Assembly: GCA_045536155.1 (NCBI GenBank)
Contig: JAZSMZ010000103.1
Location: 1 to 21,888 of the forward strand
DNA: 21,888 nt
DNA from: JAZQNC01 sp045536155
GTDB lineage: Bacteria > Bacillota > Clostridia > Oscillospirales > CAG-272
Direction: 5' to 3'
The notes below the pieces were generated by a model, which was not told the origin of the DNA, ran no database searches, and worked only from the letters and a program-made list of their open reading frames with translations. The position numbers were made by a program, and so were the translations under genes. Numbering within the stretch: the first letter of the stretch is position 1; each line of letters starts with the position of its first letter. Below, piece by piece: positions 20,194-21,888 of this stretch.

Positions 20194-20307
20194 ATGAAAG
20201 TCAGACCTTCCGTAAAGAAAATGTGCGAGAAGTGCAAGGTCATCCGCCGTCACGGTGTTGTAATGGTGATCAGCGAAAATCCCAAGCACAAACAGAGACA
20301 GGGCTAA
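20194..20307 (+). CDS. rpmJ: 50S ribosomal protein L36 with a Cys27-to-Ser change
   Basis: A 37-aa protein, the smallest of the large subunit. It reads MKVRPSVKKMCEKCKVIRRH and then GVVMVISENPKHKQRQG. The zinc-type form normally has Cys11, Cys14, Cys27 and His32; here Cys11, Cys14 and the histidine remain, but position 27 is Ser (AGC, one base from TGC). Forms without zinc usually lack both cysteines of the pair, so this intermediate state is unusual. AAAGGAAAGG lies before the ATG. A sequencing error is possible but would be a single substitution. Confidence 0.97.
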   Translation: MKVRPSVKKMCEKCKVIRRHGVVMVISENPKHKQRQG

Positions 20308-20335
20308 GCTGCTCTGAATTAAAGAAGGCAAATGA

Positions 20336-20363
20336 CGTGCAGACTTTTAAAGTCTCATCGCAC
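20336..20363 (+). promoter_or_regulatory. Hairpin in the rpmJ-rpsM spacer
   Basis: AGACTTT-T-AAAGTCT (20341-20355) is a perfect inverted repeat, flanked by GTGC and GCAC, which can close an outer stem with a CATC bulge. No T tract follows. It lies about 30 bases before the rpsM start. In E. coli S4 represses the alpha genes by binding an RNA pseudoknot before rpsM; a similar use here is only a possibility. Confidence 0.35.
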
Positions 20364-20393
20364 AATATGCTTTTAGAAAGGATTTAAATTAGA

Positions 20394-20762
20394 ATGGCTC
20401 GTATAGCAGGTGTAGATATACCCAATCAGAAGCGCATCGAAATCGCGCTGACTTATATATACGGCATCGGAAGAAAGACCGCAAATCAGATTCTTGCCGC
20501 AACCGGTATCAACCCCGACACACGCGCTAAGGACCTTACCGAAGACGAAGTTGCAAAGCTTCGTGACGAAATCGACGCTAACTACAAGGTAGAGGGTGAC
20601 CTCCGCCGCGACGTTGCTCTTGACATCAAGAGAATGATCGAAATCAACTGCTACCGTGGAATTCGCCACAGAAAAGGTCTTCCCGTAAGAGGCCAGCGCA
20701 CCAAAACCAATGCCAGAACCCGCAAAGGTCCCGCCAAAACTATCGCCAACAAGAAGAAGTAA
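20394..20762 (+). CDS. rpsM: 30S ribosomal protein S13
   Basis: A 122-aa head protein forming bridges to the large subunit and touching the P-site tRNA with its tail. MARIAGVDIPNQKRIEIALT opens it, YGIGRKTANQILAATGINPD is the helix-hairpin-helix part, GIRHRKGLPVRGQRTKTNAR is the conserved C-terminal signature, and the tail ends in KKK. GAAAGGA lies about 11 bases before the ATG. It begins the alpha part of the operon. Confidence 0.98.
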   Translation: MARIAGVDIPNQKRIEIALTYIYGIGRKTANQILAATGINPDTRAKDLTEDEVAKLRDEIDANYKVEGDLRRDVALDIKRMIEINCYRGIRHRKGLPVRGQRTKTNARTRKGPAKTIANKKK

Positions 20763-20780
20763 AGGAGTGACACACCGAAG

Positions 20781-21179
20781 ATGGCAAAAGCAACTACAAA
20801 AAAGGTCATCAGAAAGCGCCGCGAACGCAAGAATATAGAACGCGGTCATGCACACATCAGAGCGACCTTTAATAACACCATAATCACAATCACTGACGTT
20901 TTCGGAAACGCCGTTTCTTGGGCTTCCGCAGGCGAGCTCGGATTCAAGGGTTCTCGTAAGTCCACCCCCTTCGCAGCTCAGTCCGCTGCTGAAACTGCCG
21001 CTAAGCTGGCTGTTGACCACGGCATGAAGACTGTTGAAGTTTATGTTAAGGGACCCGGCTCCGGACGTGAATCCGCAATCCGCGCACTTCAGACTGCCGG
21101 ACTCGACATCACGCTCATCAAGGACGTCACACCCATCCCCCACAACGGATGCAGACCTCCCAAGAGACGCCGCGTTTGA
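20781..21179 (+). CDS. rpsK: 30S ribosomal protein S11
   Basis: A 132-aa platform protein beside the mRNA exit. After a basic start (MAKATTKKVIRKRRERKNIE), HIRATFNNTIITITDVFGNA, KGSRKSTPFAAQSAAETAAK and the end VTPIPHNGCRPPKRRRV are the conserved blocks. AAAGGAG precedes the ATG, 18 bases after rpsM. Length is typical. Confidence 0.98.
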   Translation: MAKATTKKVIRKRRERKNIERGHAHIRATFNNTIITITDVFGNAVSWASAGELGFKGSRKSTPFAAQSAAETAAKLAVDHGMKTVEVYVKGPGSGRESAIRALQTAGLDITLIKDVTPIPHNGCRPPKRRRV

Positions 21180-21202
21180 TTAATTGAAGGAGGAAATAGA
21201 AA

Positions 21203-21829
21203 ATGGCAAGATATACAGGCCCTGTATGCAGACTGTGCCGCAGAGATGGCACTAAGCTGTTCCTCAATGGCGACCGTTGCCTTACCGGCAAGTGCTCTTT
21301 TGACGTTCGTAATTCGGCTCCCGGCCAGCACGGTGCAGCTAACAAGAAGCTCAAAGAGTACGGTATGCAGCTTCGTGAGAAGCAGAAGGCAAAACGTTTC
21401 TACGGCATTCAGGAGAAGCAGTTCCGTAACTACTTCCGTGAAGCAGACCGTGCAAAGGGTGTAACCGGTGAAAACCTTCTCATCACTCTCGAACGCCGCC
21501 TTGACAACGTAGTTTACCGCATGGGTATGGCTGAAAGCCGCAAGGAAGCCCGTCAGCTCGTTCTGCACGGTCACTTCAGACTTAATGGCAAGAAGGTAAC
21601 CATTCCCTCTATCATCATTAAGGCAGGCGACGTAATCACATTGCGTGAAGAAAGCCGCAGCTCTGTAAAGATCAAAGAGCTCATCGACGCTCTCGATACC
21701 AGAATTGCTCCCAAGTGGCTCGACGTTGATAAGACCAACGTAAAGGCTACCGTAACAGTTCTGCCCACTCGCGAGGATGTTGACTTCCCGTTCGAAGAGC
21801 ATCTCATCGTCGAGTTGTATTCCAAGTAA
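21203..21829 (+). CDS. rpsD: 30S ribosomal protein S4, zinc-binding form
   Basis: A 208-aa primary 16S rRNA binder that nucleates assembly of the small-subunit body. MARYTGPVCRLCRRDGTKLF carries Cys9 and Cys12, followed by Cys26 and Cys31 (DRCLTGKC), the zinc site of the C+ form. SAPGQHG and the S4 domain (LERRLDNVVYRMGMAESRKE, QLVLHGHFRLNGKKV) are intact. AAGGAGGA precedes the ATG. Its place directly after rpsK, before an expected rpoA, is the clostridial arrangement; in Bacillus rpsD lies elsewhere with its own leader. Confidence 0.98.
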   Translation: MARYTGPVCRLCRRDGTKLFLNGDRCLTGKCSFDVRNSAPGQHGAANKKLKEYGMQLREKQKAKRFYGIQEKQFRNYFREADRAKGVTGENLLITLERRLDNVVYRMGMAESRKEARQLVLHGHFRLNGKKVTIPSIIIKAGDVITLREESRSSVKIKELIDALDTRIAPKWLDVDKTNVKATVTVLPTREDVDFPFEEHLIVELYSK

Positions 21830-21851
21830 TCGCATTTCCAGCCGTTTTTTG

Positions 21852-21866
21852 CGACTTGTCAAGTCG
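21852..21866 (+). repeat. Small hairpin in the rpsD-rpoA spacer
   Basis: CGACTT-GTC-AAGTCG is a perfect 6-bp stem 23 bases after the rpsD stop. The T run (TTTTTT) lies before it, not after it, so it is not a forward terminator. The window ends before the next gene. Confidence 0.4.
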
Positions 21867-21888
21867 GATCGTAGCCATGTCGTTCTGT

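Overview
This window is a chromosomal segment of a Gram-positive, Firmicutes-type bacterium, most likely a clostridial gut lineage (Oscillospirales/Ruminococcaceae-like). The reasons are: strong AGGAGG-type ribosome binding sites before nearly every gene; consensus sigma-A promoters; an AbrB regulator with a C-terminal four-cysteine tail; a SpoIIIAH-like sporulation protein; zinc-type S14, S4, L24 and Adk; the order secY-adk-map-KOW-infA-rpmJ-rpsM-rpsK; and rpsD inside the operon after rpsK, as in Clostridia rather than Bacillus. Lineage is inferred from these features, not from a database search.

Layout. (1) 1-1081 is an accessory, AT-rich islet: a run of short palindromes, a ~260-bp repeat element with near-perfect terminal inverted repeats (167-429), one orphan 112-aa gene on the minus strand with its own good promoter, and an inverted copy of a hairpin-plus-AAGGACAGTTTT motif at both edges. 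(2) 1082-3936 is a three-gene minus-strand operon: a DinB-like protein, a SAM methyltransferase and an iron-sulfur L-cysteine desulfidase/serine dehydratase-like (UPF0597) enzyme, driven by a promoter at 3967-3995 with a dyad over its -35 box. (3) 4118-5515 is a MATE exporter followed by two extra decayed copies of its own 3' end. (4) 5793-6434 is a SpoIIIAH-like protein whose ribosome-binding region lies in a hairpin, then a bidirectional terminator shared with the convergent AbrB gene (6549-6800). (5) 7027-21829 is the S10-spc-alpha ribosomal protein operon. It starts from a perfect-consensus promoter (TTGACA-17-TATAAT) and an unusually long, structured 5' leader of about 370 nt, and then runs without a convincing terminator through rpsJ to rpsD; rpoA would be expected just past the right edge.

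The ribosomal operon makes 27 ribosomal proteins plus SecY, adenylate kinase, methionine aminopeptidase, a KOW RNA-binding protein and IF-1, so ribosome assembly, initiation, N-terminal maturation and membrane insertion are coupled in one transcript. I see no phage, CRISPR, transposase or tRNA/rRNA gene.

Most of the window is ordinary core genome. The points most worth a second look are the long structured S10 leader (possible undescribed autoregulatory RNA), L36 with one zinc-ligand Cys replaced by Ser, L24 with an enlarged KOW loop, S3 with a long Arg/Gly-rich tail, the triplicated MATE 3' end, the hairpin over the spoIIIAH-like start, and the repeat-bounded islet with the orphan gene.
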